From positions 1 through 55,280 of the forward strand of contig JAUXMZ010000031.1 of the NCBI GenBank assembly GCA_030683105.1: DNA of 55,280 nt, given 5' to 3'. A program made the position numbers and the translations under genes. Of this stretch, positions 30,465 through 38,797 are shown in pieces. The DNA is from Burkholderiales bacterium. GTDB taxonomy: Bacteria > Pseudomonadota > Gammaproteobacteria > Burkholderiales > SG8-41. The notes beneath the pieces were generated by a model. The model was not told where the DNA came from and did no database searches. It saw nothing but the letters and a program-made list of their open reading frames with translations. Each line of letters begins with the position of its first letter. The first letter of the stretch is position 1.

Positions 30465-31724
30465 ATGAAACACTCGCTGCGCGCATTCCGCCACCGCAAT
30501 TACCGGCTGTTTTTTTCCGGCCAGTCGCTGTCCGTGATCGGCAGCTGGACCCAGCAAATCGCGATGAGCTGGCTGGTCTACCGCCTCACCGGATCAGCGT
30601 GGCTGCTGGGTGTCACCGCGTTTGCCGGACAATTTGCGATCCTGCTGATTGCACCGTTCGGCGGCATCTGGGCCGATCGCCTCGACCGGCGCAAACTGCT
30701 GATCGTGACTCAGGGCCTGGCCATGGTCCAGGCCATCGCTCTGGCCGCCCTGACCTACGCGGGGCTGGTCGAGGTATGGCATGTCATCGTGATGGCCATG
30801 CTGCTGGGCGTGGTGATTGCCTTCGACACGCCGGTGCGCCAGTCCTTTACATCGGAAATGGTGCCCTCCAAACAGGATCTGCCGAGCGCCATCGCCTTCA
30901 ACGCCGCCATGCAGAACGGCGGACGCATGATCGGACCCACCATAGCCGGCATCCTGCTTACGATCTCGAGCGAGGCTTTCTGTTTTCTGGCCAACGGCAT
31001 CTCCAAACTTGCGGTCATTGCCAGCCTCACCATGATCGTGGTCGCACCCCACGTCAAGCCGCTGACAAAAACCCGCATGTGGACCAGCTTCAGGGAGGCA
31101 GTGGTGTATGCCTGGGACCTGGTGCCGATCCGGCTGCTACTGCCGATGGTGGCGCTGCTGAGCTTCATGGTGACGCCCTATCTGACGTTGATGCCGATCT
31201 TCGCGGCAGAGATATTCACCGGCGGTGCCGATACGCTGGGTTTCCTGATCAGCGGCGCGGGCTTTGGCGGCATCGTCGGCATGGTCTACCTTGCATCACG
31301 GCGCGATGTGCGCGGGCTCGCGCGCTGGATCGTGTTCGCCTCTGCGCTCGCCGGCGCGGCCATAATCGGTTTTGCCTATTCGCGTCTGCTGCCGTTGTCC
31401 CTCGTCCTGATCACGTTAACCGGCTTTGGCATCATCATCGCCGCAAACTCGACCAGCCAGATTCTGCAAACCATCGTCGCGGATGACAAGCGCGGCCGCG
31501 TCATGAGCTTCTTCGTCATGGCCTTTCTCGGCATGCAGCCGATCGGCAGTCTTGCCGCCGGAGCGCTGGCGTCATGGATAGGCGCCACGCATACACTCGC
31601 GCTGGGCGGCATGTGTACCATCGCCGGATCTTACGTGCTGTGGCGCAAGCTGCCCCTGCTAAGACAACATATCCAGCCGATCTATACCCGGCTCGGCATT
31701 ATCCCCACGCAATCTCCGGACTAG
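30465..31724 (+). CDS. MFS transporter, enterobactin-exporter-like (MFS_3) family
   Basis: The 419-residue protein has about 12 membrane spans. It opens with FRHRNYRLFFSGQSLSVIGS and has the first cytoplasmic loop GGIWADRLDRRKLL of this family. Members export siderophores or drugs; the substrate here is unknown. No siderophore genes are nearby. Confidence 0.85.
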   Translation: MKHSLRAFRHRNYRLFFSGQSLSVIGSWTQQIAMSWLVYRLTGSAWLLGVTAFAGQFAILLIAPFGGIWADRLDRRKLLIVTQGLAMVQAIALAALTYAGLVEVWHVIVMAMLLGVVIAFDTPVRQSFTSEMVPSKQDLPSAIAFNAAMQNGGRMIGPTIAGILLTISSEAFCFLANGISKLAVIASLTMIVVAPHVKPLTKTRMWTSFREAVVYAWDLVPIRLLLPMVALLSFMVTPYLTLMPIFAAEIFTGGADTLGFLISGAGFGGIVGMVYLASRRDVRGLARWIVFASALAGAAIIGFAYSRLLPLSLVLITLTGFGIIIAANSTSQILQTIVADDKRGRVMSFFVMAFLGMQPIGSLAAGALASWIGATHTLALGGMCTIAGSYVLWRKLPLLRQHIQPIYTRLGIIPTQSPD

Positions 31725-31819
31725 TTAAACATTGCCGCAATGGCGGTTTGAGCTCATGGCGTTGCCGCGCCAGCGGTGCTCAGGATAGACTGGGCACCTA
31801 TGCGGTGTCATGGAAAAAC

Positions 31820-32407
31820 ATGGATTTGATAACTGTGGTGGCGATGGCGGCGGGTCTGGGCTGGGCCAGCGGCATCCGGCTGTACGCCGTGCTGTTCTTT
31901 CTCGGCCTCCTGCACTACACCGGCGTATATGCGCTCCCGCCCAACCTGCAGGTGCTCGCTCATCCCACCGTAATGGCGATATCGGGTTTTTTGTTCTTCA
32001 TCGAATTTTTTGCCGACAAGATTCCTGCCTTTGATACGCTGTGGGACGCGCTGCACACCTTCATCCGCATTCCGGGCGGCGCACTGCTTGCCGCAGCTGC
32101 AGTCGCAGGCGGCGATCTCGCTCTCGGCATCGCCGCCGGCCTGCTGGGCGGCACAATGGCCGCGGGCAGCCATCTCACCAAATCCGGCAGCCGCGCACTG
32201 ATCAATACTTCGCCGGAACCGTTCAGCAACTGGGCAGCCTCCTTCAGCGAAGATACGCTGGCATTGGCCGGTTTATGGGCGGCATTGAAATATCCGCTGG
32301 TTTTTCTCGCGCTGCTCGCACTGTTCATCCTGTGCGCTTTGTGGCTGCTGCCCAGGTTGTGGCGCGGCGTAAAACGCATGTTTGCAACGATCCGGCGTTT
32401 GCCCTAG
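31820..32407 (+). CDS. DUF4126 domain membrane protein
   Basis: The 195-residue protein has an N-terminal span (DLITVVAMAAGLGWASGIRL), two or three glycine/alanine-rich central segments and a C-terminal span followed by basic residues. This fits DUF4126. The function is unknown. ATG 31820 is preferred; the frame is open upstream to 31574 but overlaps the MFS gene. Confidence 0.8.
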   Translation: MDLITVVAMAAGLGWASGIRLYAVLFFLGLLHYTGVYALPPNLQVLAHPTVMAISGFLFFIEFFADKIPAFDTLWDALHTFIRIPGGALLAAAAVAGGDLALGIAAGLLGGTMAAGSHLTKSGSRALINTSPEPFSNWAASFSEDTLALAGLWAALKYPLVFLALLALFILCALWLLPRLWRGVKRMFATIRRLP

Positions 32408-32480
32408 CAGCCTGTCGGATTTGGCTCCCATTCACCGGAATGGCGTTCATTTAATCCCAATCTTTGGTGTTTTTCATTTT

Positions 32481-32514
32481 AGGAGTTTGTCGGACTTGGC
32501 CCCGACAAACTCCT
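32481..32514. repeat. Perfect 13-base-stem hairpin
   Basis: AGGAGTTTGTCGG and CCGACAAACTCCT flank an eight-base loop. A half-related copy (CAGCCTGTCGGATTTGGC) lies about 75 bases upstream. Neither strand has a T-run after the stem, so it looks more like a REP-type palindrome than a rho-independent terminator. It separates the convergent DUF4126 and receiver genes. Confidence 0.75.
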
Positions 32515-32525
32515 GACGCATAACG

Positions 32526-32918
32526 CTACTCACCGCCCCAGCCGTACTGTTCGCAAAACAGCTTCATTTTATCGACAATCTCGGCGTGCTCGAAAAAGCG
32601 GTCAGCGCGGGATAGCCTTGCTTCGTCGCGTACTGCGGGCGACCCACCGAAGCAGATGATGGCGATGTTGAGCATCATCTCCATCCGGACCTGGCGGATG
32701 ATATCGAGCGCATCGTATGACTCGTGATCGTCGAGGTCGAGCAGGATGAAGCGATATTGCAGGATGTCGTGGAATCCGCCCAGAGTCGCGAGGTCCGAAG
32801 TTACCGCCATCTCCCAACCGGAAGGCAATGCGTCGCTCAGACGGGCAACGAGGGTCTTGTCTGCGCTTATCACTATAAAGCGACGTTGCAGGCGCGAGGC
32901 CGGAGTCGGTATGGTCAT
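32526..32918 (-). CDS. Degenerate response-regulator receiver-like protein
   Basis: The 130-residue protein has a receiver-like alpha/beta pattern: RRFIVISADKTLVARLSDAL, then FILLDLDDHESYDAL with an aspartate in the phospho-acceptor position, then a hydrophobic strand IAIICFGG. The usual N-terminal acidic pair is not obvious and the conserved lysine is unclear. It starts two bases after the Tat-signal peptide gene and is the last gene of the minus-strand sulfur block. No kinase partner is adjacent. Confidence 0.6.
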   Translation of the reverse strand: MTIPTPASRLQRRFIVISADKTLVARLSDALPSGWEMAVTSDLATLGGFHDILQYRFILLDLDDHESYDALDIIRQVRMEMMLNIAIICFGGSPAVRDEARLSRADRFFEHAEIVDKMKLFCEQYGWGGE

Positions 32919-32920
32919 GG

Positions 32921-33103
32921 CTAGTATTTCCCAGGGAAGAACGGCGGCCGGCGGCCCACCAGGCTTTCCAGTAGTACGGGCTCGGCGTCGGTATGGTTGA
33001 CCACCTTGCCCGCAGCCAGCGCCTGCCGCAGACCCGACAGGCCAAACGCCGCCCCGCCCGCCGCAATACTCCTTAACCATGCTCTTCTCGAATTCACACG
33101 CAT
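32921..33103 (-). CDS. 60-residue protein with a twin-arginine signal
   Basis: The N-terminus reads MRVNSRRAWLRSIAAGGAAF, a Tat-type signal with RR at residues 6-7 and a moderately hydrophobic core ending near ALA (residue 30). The remaining 30 residues end RRPPFFPGKY and contain no cysteine. It lies between the LplA-like and receiver genes, nearly touching the latter. So short a Tat substrate may be a partner carried with another protein. No family recognised. Confidence 0.6.
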   Translation of the reverse strand: MRVNSRRAWLRSIAAGGAAFGLSGLRQALAAGKVVNHTDAEPVLLESLVGRRPPFFPGKY

Positions 33104-33130
33104 CCGTCCTTATAAACGCAGTTCATACGC

Positions 33131-33994
33131 TCAGTCAGTGCGCAGCTGTTGGCGAACAACCGTACCATCGCGCACCAGGCTCAACTCTGTGCCGCATGCC
33201 AGCCGTCGCTCATGGAGAAACATGCCTGCCTTGAGTTTCAATCCGTCCTTCACCATTCTTGTGCCGCCAGCTGCTGCTTGCGCGGACTCCGGCAGTTCCA
33301 GCAATGCGTCTTCACGTGCCGCAAACTCCGCCGCGCTCAAGGCGGAATCGGCGAGCTGCCAGCCGAGCGCCTTCTCCACCGCATCGCGAAACGCTGCGCG
33401 CAACTCGTTTTCCCCCGGCGGCGGCTGATGGCTTTCCCAGTCGGTCATCGCCTGCGCCAGCGCCGCCAGCAGCCATGCGCGGAACTCGGATGATGGACTG
33501 GCGATGCATCGCGCAAAGCGTTCGGCCGGGAAGCGCAGCAGAAAGCTGCTTGCGAATACCGCGCAGCAACCGATGGTCGCTGCGCCGCTACCGGCGATCT
33601 TGCGTCCGGCAAGCCACAGATCCTGCTCGCAGCGCCCGACCGGTAATCCGAAGTGGTGATACGTGGCCAGCGCGGGCGCAAGCCCCCACCCGAACCAGTC
33701 GGCAGGGCGCGGCGGCGCCTGTTCCAGCGGCACGATCAGCACAAAGCAATATTGCGACTCATCGACCCACACCGCGCCCCCACCGAGCGGCCGCGTGATC
33801 ACCGGCACCTCAAGCTCCGCAGCCAGTTCGGCGCAACGATCCTGGCTCTGCCCCAGCGAGATATGGGGCGGGCTGCGCCCCCACATGACTACCGGCGGGT
33901 CATCACGCTGCAGCACATCGGCGATGCCCGTGTACGTCGCGTGAAACAGCGCCGGCTCGACCAGCCCAATATCCACAAAGCGCGCAGCTCTCAT
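33131..33994 (-). CDS. Second LplA/BPL-fold lipoate ligase or acyltransferase
   Basis: The 287-residue protein of the biotin/lipoate ligase fold has the lipoate-binding loop RPLGGGA (residues 68-74) and the catalytic-type lysine in AGRKIAGSGA (K132), followed by a Cys pair (143-144). It differs from the sLpl(AB) gene at 40559 and may be a ligase, an octanoyltransferase or an amidotransferase. Its location in the sHdr block points to LbpA modification or lipoate salvage. Which step it performs is unclear. Confidence 0.75.
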   Translation of the reverse strand: MRAARFVDIGLVEPALFHATYTGIADVLQRDDPPVVMWGRSPPHISLGQSQDRCAELAAELEVPVITRPLGGGAVWVDESQYCFVLIVPLEQAPPRPADWFGWGLAPALATYHHFGLPVGRCEQDLWLAGRKIAGSGAATIGCCAVFASSFLLRFPAERFARCIASPSSEFRAWLLAALAQAMTDWESHQPPPGENELRAAFRDAVEKALGWQLADSALSAAEFAAREDALLELPESAQAAAGGTRMVKDGLKLKAGMFLHERRLACGTELSLVRDGTVVRQQLRTD

Positions 33995-34035
33995 TACGAT
34001 GCGGAATCACCGCGACTGATATTACGAATATATAA

Positions 34036-34053
34036 TATAATCAATGTGTTATA
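34036..34053 (-). promoter_or_regulatory. AT-rich element upstream of the LplA-like gene, shared with rubrerythrin
   Basis: TATAATCAATGTGTTATA matches the rubrerythrin-upstream word at 17 of 18 positions. It lies inside a wider palindrome with GAATATA and TATATTC ends (34026-34056), 42 bases upstream of the ligase start. It is a candidate operator or promoter core. Confidence 0.5.
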
Positions 34054-34117
34054 TTCTTTTTCCAGTATGACTGAAATCAACCCGCCGCACCCATTCCGCA
34101 CCCGGAATTCTGCTCAT
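34049..34117 (-). CDS. Possible 22-residue leader peptide
   Basis: A very strong site (AGGAGGAAGGTG) directly precedes ATG 34117, which opens a 22-codon frame (MSRIPGAEWVRRVDFSHTGK, RI). It ends inside the AT-rich element upstream of the LplA-like gene. Either this is a short regulatory or leader peptide, or the remains of a gene. No homology is recognised. Confidence 0.35.
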   Translation of the reverse strand: MSRIPGAEWVRRVDFSHTGKRI

Positions 34118-34172
34118 CACCTTCCTCCTGGTAAAAAGTCAGCGTGACAATGACACTTCGGGCTATTGCGTA

Positions 34173-34577
34173 TCAGTTGCTCTTGTCGCCCGCCTTGAAA
34201 AACTTCTCAAAGTAAAACTCGCGTTTGGCCAGCGCTTCCAGTTCGTGCGCTCTATGCCCCATGCCTTCGCGCAAGATCGCCCCCAGATGCTCGCCCTGCT
34301 CGGCATCGAGCACATGGATCTGCGAGGCGAAGGGCATGCCGTTCAGGTCCTCGTCGATCCTGATGATCTCTGCCGCGAGTCCTTCCAGAGGCTGCAGAAG
34401 CAGCAGCCAGGCTTTGCACTCCGGGTCTTCGGGATCGAGCGGGCTCAACACGATCTTGCCCAGCCACGCCAGCCGCGCCACCTGGTTGAACAGACGGATG
34501 TCGAGCTTCTTGCCCTTGCGGTATTTGTTGAGCGCGTTTTTGATCTGGCCGATGTCGGTCACAGCGATGGTCTTCAT
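34173..34577 (-). CDS. Hypothetical protein, 134 residues
   Basis: A soluble, charged, mostly helical protein: MKTIAVTDIGQIKNALNKYR at the start, LDPEDPECKAWLLLLQPLEG in the middle, and a basic/aromatic end (REFYFEKFFKAGDKSN). It has one cysteine and no signal peptide. I do not recognise a family. It lies between the FadL-like gene with its terminator and the LplA-like gene, so it may be a cytoplasmic component of the sulfur locus. Confidence 0.65.
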   Translation of the reverse strand: MKTIAVTDIGQIKNALNKYRKGKKLDIRLFNQVARLAWLGKIVLSPLDPEDPECKAWLLLLQPLEGLAAEIIRIDEDLNGMPFASQIHVLDAEQGEHLGAILREGMGHRAHELEALAKREFYFEKFFKAGDKSN

Positions 34578-34629
34578 CTTCAGCTCCTGGCGTGCGCCTA
34601 GGATATCACCCGCGTCTTGCGCGCAAAAG

Positions 34630-34656
34630 AAAAGGGCTGTGATACACAGCCCTTTT
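34630..34656 (-). terminator. Rho-independent terminator after the fadL-like gene
   Basis: On the minus strand, AAAAGGGCTGTG and CACAGCCCTTTT form a perfect 12-base-pair stem with a 3-base loop, followed by TTTTCTTTT. It ends the transcript 27 bases after the porin stop codon, so the hypothetical and ligase genes downstream need their own promoter. Confidence 0.88.
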
Positions 34657-34682
34657 CACTTCCAATCTAAGAAAATTCCAGG

Positions 34683-36011
34683 TTACATTTTCCAGCCGTA
34701 GGCGATGCCGAAGGCGTCCTGATACATTTTCAGCGATTCGGTACCAAAATTCGCGCCGCCGGTAAACGTCGTGAGGGCGGACGGCCCGGTGACCGTATTG
34801 CTGAACGCGTGCATGTACGCCAGGGTCAACTCGCCACCGCTGGTGGTCTTGTAAGTCAGTCCTAGCGTCAGGTGCTTCTCGACCACGCCGGGGGCGATGA
34901 TGTTGAAGGTGATGTCATCGGCCGTGGTTCCTATGGGCGACTTGCCGTAGTTGAACCCGCCGCGCAACGTCATGTTATTGCTGTACTGGTATTCCACGCC
35001 GACTTTGAATACCGTCTGATCCTGCCAGCGGAAGCCAGAACCACAGTTCGAACCAAGCGGACAGGCGGGCGGCGCTGAAAGGCTGTTAAGAACGCCGTTG
35101 GCGATAGAGGTGATTTTGCTGTAATTGATGCGCTGGATGTCGAAGGCCACCAGAGTCTTGGGCGACGCCTGCACCGCGATTCCCAGGTTGTAGTTCTCGG
35201 GTATGTCGAATCCACCCTGTTCGGCAAACAATTCCTTGTATTTGTCGAATTTGCTCATTTTCATTTTGGTGGAATAGGCCGCCCCCAAACTGACGGTGTC
35301 GGTCAGCTTGCCCATCCAGCCCACACGCACACCCCACCCGGTGGAACTGTCGTAGCCCTGGTTGGTGAGGTTGTTGATGGTGCCGCTGGCTGTCACAGCG
35401 GAAAACGCCTGCAGGCCATCCGCCTTGAACCGCTGATAGCCCAGCAGCGGGGATATGCCGATCGAATGCTGGTTATTGAGTTTATATGAGGCGGTGGGGG
35501 CAACGATGAGCTGCATCATGTCCACGCCCAGTCTGCCGCAGCCCCCAAGCATGTTAGCCGGAGCACCAGCGCAGCCCGGGAAAAAAGAAGGGCCGGCCAG
35601 CGTAGAGTTAAAGTCGGTATTCATGCCGCCGTTACCGTAGACGGTAACCCCCAGCGACAGGCTGGCATTCATCATTTTGTTGTAGCCGAATTCCGGGATC
35701 AGGAAATAGTTGCTGTCGCTATCAGCAGTCCCGTTGTACAAACCACCGAACCCGGTCTCGCCCTGCCGCGACACCGAGCGCCGCGGGCTGAACAGGTCGG
35801 CGCCAAAGTCGATGCGGTTACCCACCCAGACCATGCTGGCGGGGTTATTTGCGCCACCGAATGTATCGACTGCCATTGCGGTTGCAGCCCCGCCCATGCC
35901 CTTGGCCTTCATGCCATAGCCGTGCGAAAAATAACCGTTGGTGGCAAATGCAAATGCCGGTGCGCAACACGCGGCGACTACTGCCAACTTGATACCGTTC
36001 TTCAGTTTCAT
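34683..36011 (-). CDS. FadL/OmpP1/TodX-family outer-membrane transporter
   Basis: The 442-residue protein has a signal peptide (about residues 1-23, cut near AFA-TNGYFSHG). The mature N-terminal hatch reads GYGMKAKGMGGAATAMAVDT, followed by amphipathic strands and a C-terminal aromatic residue near YGWKM. FadL channels admit hydrophobic molecules such as fatty acids or aromatics. Here, between DsrE3A and the sulfur operon, uptake of hydrophobic sulfur compounds or elemental sulfur is a reasonable guess with no direct proof. Confidence 0.88.
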   Translation of the reverse strand: MKLKNGIKLAVVAACCAPAFAFATNGYFSHGYGMKAKGMGGAATAMAVDTFGGANNPASMVWVGNRIDFGADLFSPRRSVSRQGETGFGGLYNGTADSDSNYFLIPEFGYNKMMNASLSLGVTVYGNGGMNTDFNSTLAGPSFFPGCAGAPANMLGGCGRLGVDMMQLIVAPTASYKLNNQHSIGISPLLGYQRFKADGLQAFSAVTASGTINNLTNQGYDSSTGWGVRVGWMGKLTDTVSLGAAYSTKMKMSKFDKYKELFAEQGGFDIPENYNLGIAVQASPKTLVAFDIQRINYSKITSIANGVLNSLSAPPACPLGSNCGSGFRWQDQTVFKVGVEYQYSNNMTLRGGFNYGKSPIGTTADDITFNIIAPGVVEKHLTLGLTYKTTSGGELTLAYMHAFSNTVTGPSALTTFTGGANFGTESLKMYQDAFGIAYGWKM

Positions 36012-36044
36012 GACGCTCCCCCTTCTGTAGATGTTGCGTTACGA

Positions 36045-36647
36045 TCAAATATACAAGCTGACGTCGGAATCCTTTGCTATGGGCAGGAATGAGGCCGCAC
36101 CGACATATTCAGTAACCTCAGGAATAAAATCTGTCTTGTCGTAGCCGAACAAATCAACGGTCATCTGGCAGGCGATCATGTTGACGCCAGCCTCGAGTGC
36201 CAGGCTGCGCAACTCACCGATCTCGGCGACGCCGGCGTTCTTGATGGTCTGCTTCATGAGGCCGGTCGCGAGCGCCTCGAATCCGGGAATCCCCGCCTGC
36301 ACCAGATTCGGGATGTTCCACTTGATGCCGCGGAACCATTGAGGGCCGAACGGCATTTTCATCGGCATCGCCGGGTTGCCGAGCGGACTGACCTGCGCAT
36401 CGAGGTCTTTCTTCAGCAGGTTGAGTCCGTAGAAGGTGAAGAATACCGACACGTTCCAGCCAAGAGCGGCGGCGGTGGAAGCAAGAATGAAAGGCGGGTA
36501 GGCCCAGTCCAGCGTGCCCTTGGTAGCGATGATGGTCATTGACGGCGTCTTGTTGGCCGCAATTTCTTCCAGCTTTTTCGGCAGCAGCGCATCCAGCCGC
36601 TTCTCAATGATCTCGTCGATGCGACTAAGTTCTATCATTTCCGACAT
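36045..36647 (-). CDS. dsrE3A: DsrE3A-like sulfurtransferase
   Basis: The 200-residue DsrE/DsrF-fold protein carries the family signatures TIIATKGTLDWAYPPFILAS, FFTFYGLNLLKK and QMTVDLFGY. The only cysteine is C160, in NMIACQMTVD, the conserved persulfide position. DsrE3A-type proteins pass sulfane sulfur between TusA and acceptors in the cytoplasm of sulfur oxidisers. It starts after CGGAGAATGGC and lies about 13 kb from tusA, on the same strand. Confidence 0.75.
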   Translation of the reverse strand: MSEMIELSRIDEIIEKRLDALLPKKLEEIAANKTPSMTIIATKGTLDWAYPPFILASTAAALGWNVSVFFTFYGLNLLKKDLDAQVSPLGNPAMPMKMPFGPQWFRGIKWNIPNLVQAGIPGFEALATGLMKQTIKNAGVAEIGELRSLALEAGVNMIACQMTVDLFGYDKTDFIPEVTEYVGAASFLPIAKDSDVSLYI

Positions 36648-36905
36648 GCCATTCTCCGAGTCGATGGTTCTGTCCAGCAGGACTCACTGGTTAAATAGTA
36701 TAGATACAGTTTAATAATATGAAAATATGCTTATAAACAGTAAGGTTTTGACAAGACAGAATAAAAACTATATATTACAACGAGTTACATGCGTATTTCC
36801 CGATAAATAATGAACCAACCTCTTTTTATAAGGCGAACAAGTGTCGCGCTTACGCAACATCACGGCTGTTTAAAGCCGAAATCTCATGGCCGCCTTAATT
36901 GGTTT

Positions 36906-37418
36906 TCACTTGGCGGGGCATGAAGCCGCATCGCCCGGCACCTTGCCCACCAACAGCAGGAAGTTTCCGAATGGCCCCATATTGCCCATCGCTTCACCCA
37001 TGGGACCGTCGAAACGCAGGCGCTGGAAGAACATTGCGCGCATCGGGCCGTATTCGCCTTTGCCCATTTCAATCCAGCGGGGCGTGTCCGCCCACATCAG
37101 ATAGTCGATATCGGAATCGAGTTTCGTCTCGGCCTTCCCGCCGTATACACAAGCCGTTTTGCCGTCCTTCTCGCTTACACGCAACTCCACGCGCGCACTG
37201 CCTTCACAATCGTTGCGGTAAATCTGCATTACTTTAAAACCGCGTTTTTTGTCGTTCTTGATCCATCCCGATTCAACCAGATCCTTGGTCAGGACCGGAT
37301 CAGCATTCCAGGCTTTGCACATCTCCTGCGCCCAGTCGGGCGCCATCATCACCGGCGCGGCCTGCCCTATCGACGATACCAGCGCTAAAACTAATCCCGC
37401 CCACATCACATTTTTCAT
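36906..37418 (-). CDS. Exported SCP2-like sterol-carrier-domain protein
   Basis: The 170-residue protein has an N-terminal signal (MKNVMWAGLVLALVSSIGQA). Its body matches an SCP2-type lipid-binding domain (DWAQEMCKAWNADPVLTKDL, GSARVELRVSEKDGKTACVY, GPFGNFLLLVGKVPG). SCP2 domains shield hydrophobic ligands. With FadL next to it, a periplasmic relay for hydrophobic substrates is plausible. ATG 37418 follows GGGGTGG; the TTG at 37430 is not needed. A good promoter lies upstream. Confidence 0.7.
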   Translation of the reverse strand: MKNVMWAGLVLALVSSIGQAAPVMMAPDWAQEMCKAWNADPVLTKDLVESGWIKNDKKRGFKVMQIYRNDCEGSARVELRVSEKDGKTACVYGGKAETKLDSDIDYLMWADTPRWIEMGKGEYGPMRAMFFQRLRFDGPMGEAMGNMGPFGNFLLLVGKVPGDAASCPAK

Positions 37419-37508
37419 AATCCACCCCAATGGTTGATTAAAAAATTCGAATGCCCCTCGTCTGGTCTACTCTCCAAGAGTTTCAGTTTATCAGCAGATT
37501 ATCATTTA

Positions 37509-37537
37509 ATGATATATCTGGTTGTGATCGGTATCAA
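37509..37537 (-). promoter_or_regulatory. Predicted sigma-70 promoter of the SCP2-like gene
   Basis: On the minus strand, TTGATA (37537-37532) and TATCAT (37514-37509) are separated by 17 bases, each matching five of six consensus positions. It lies about 90 bases upstream of ATG 37418 and could also drive dsrE3A and fadL. Confidence 0.5.
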
Positions 37538-37609
37538 AGAACGGACCATTTTTTTAATTTTCGGTGCGCTTACGGCGCGGTATTATCCGAAACCCGGCCT
37601 GCGCCTGTC

Positions 37610-38740
37610 TCACAATCCCGCTTTGACGTCTTCGTCATTCATCTGCCGTCGCACGCGCGCGATATCGCGGCGCTTGAGCGCGAAGGGGAAAGACAGGATA
37701 TCGGTCGGGCTGGAGTCACCATAGGGGCGGTTGCACGCCGACACGTCGTCCGACTTGCCCGGGCAGCCCGAGGTTTGGAAGGGGGTTCCAGAATTGATCA
37801 GCGCCTCGAGTTTGTCCTGAGTCACACCGAAACCCGTGACGCGACCGCTGTCATCGAATTCCATGTCGCGGAAGCTGCCGCCTGCATAGTCGATGATGTA
37901 GCGCGCGAGCTGCACGCGCCGCCACTGGCCGCGATCCACCGGCGGCCAGTCCTCCATCAGCGAGCCGCGTTCCGGATAAAACGCGAACATGTGATTGTGC
38001 CCGCCCAGGTCGCGGATTTTCTGCGCGACCTCCAGGATCTCGCGCTCGGTCTCGCCCATGCCGCCGATCAGATGCGCGCCGAATTTCTCCGGCCCGTACA
38101 CTTCGGCCGCCCACTCGATGGCGCGCCAGTAGTGCTCGTACTTGTGCGGACTGTCCACGCCTTTGCCGCGGGTGCGCTCAAATATTTCCGGCGTCACCGC
38201 ATCCAGTGCGACAGTAAATATATCGGCGCCCATATCGCGCATGCGTAAGAGGTCGGCTTTCTCCAGCGTCGTCGGGTTGGACAGGATCGACACCGGAATC
38301 TGCGGCACGTTTTTGACCCATTTTTCGAGCAGCGCGAAAGTGTCGGCGTTGGAGTTCGGATGGGTGATCATCGAGATGCACATGCGCTGGAACTGGCCTT
38401 TGTCGGCGCCGGCTTTGACGCGTTCGATCACCTCGTCGTAGCGCGCGGTCGGCCAGTCGACGCGGATGAAATTCCGGTCCGCGTAGTCGCGCGATTCCTC
38501 ACGGTGGCGCGCCAGGCCGCAGTATGCGCAGTTGGCGCGGCACCCTTCAGGATAAGTGACCAGCAGATTCAGACAATGCGTGCACGAGGTGCGGTGCATC
38601 TTGCCCGCCACCAGGCCCAGCGTAATCGCCGCCGCCGTGCTCATCTGAACGTATTCGGGAGAGCGCATCTCAGGCGTTTTGACGTGGTAGTCGGGGCGGT
38701 AAAACCGGATAGGCTGCATCTCTTCGATAACTGAACTCAT
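37610..38740 (-). CDS. lipS1: Radical SAM lipoate synthase LipS1
   Basis: The 376-residue radical-SAM protein has the cluster motif CRANCAYC (C67, C71, C74) in the context EGCRANCAYCGLARH, a second cysteine pair at C53/C56 (TSCTHCLN) and a C-terminal cysteine region (SGCPGKSDDVSACNRPYG). LipS1 and LipS2 together insert two sulfurs into octanoyl chains. The gene belongs to the sHdr-type lipoate pathway, but is separated from lipT by the HbpS-like and lipoprotein genes. Confidence 0.88.
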   Translation of the reverse strand: MSSVIEEMQPIRFYRPDYHVKTPEMRSPEYVQMSTAAAITLGLVAGKMHRTSCTHCLNLLVTYPEGCRANCAYCGLARHREESRDYADRNFIRVDWPTARYDEVIERVKAGADKGQFQRMCISMITHPNSNADTFALLEKWVKNVPQIPVSILSNPTTLEKADLLRMRDMGADIFTVALDAVTPEIFERTRGKGVDSPHKYEHYWRAIEWAAEVYGPEKFGAHLIGGMGETEREILEVAQKIRDLGGHNHMFAFYPERGSLMEDWPPVDRGQWRRVQLARYIIDYAGGSFRDMEFDDSGRVTGFGVTQDKLEALINSGTPFQTSGCPGKSDDVSACNRPYGDSSPTDILSFPFALKRRDIARVRRQMNDEDVKAGL

Positions 38741-38750
38741 AAAAAGCCTT

Positions 38751-38792
38751 AAATAGACAGGATTAACAGGATTCTTCGGGATTCACAGGATT
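38751..38792. repeat. AATCCTGT short-word repeat, single arm
   Basis: The word ACAGGATTAACAGGATT is followed by GGGATTCACAGGATTAA between lipS1 and the HbpS-like gene. It matches one arm of the repeats at 30352-30450 and 43250-43379. Confidence 0.7.
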
Positions 38793-38797
38793 AATGC

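Noticed and set aside
32481-32514. Rho-independent terminator
   Set aside because: A perfect stem but no T-tract on either side, so reported as a palindromic repeat.
34067-34147. 26-codon plus-strand frame upstream of the hypothetical gene
   Set aside because: No Shine-Dalgarno sequence and it faces the minus-strand frame that has a strong one.
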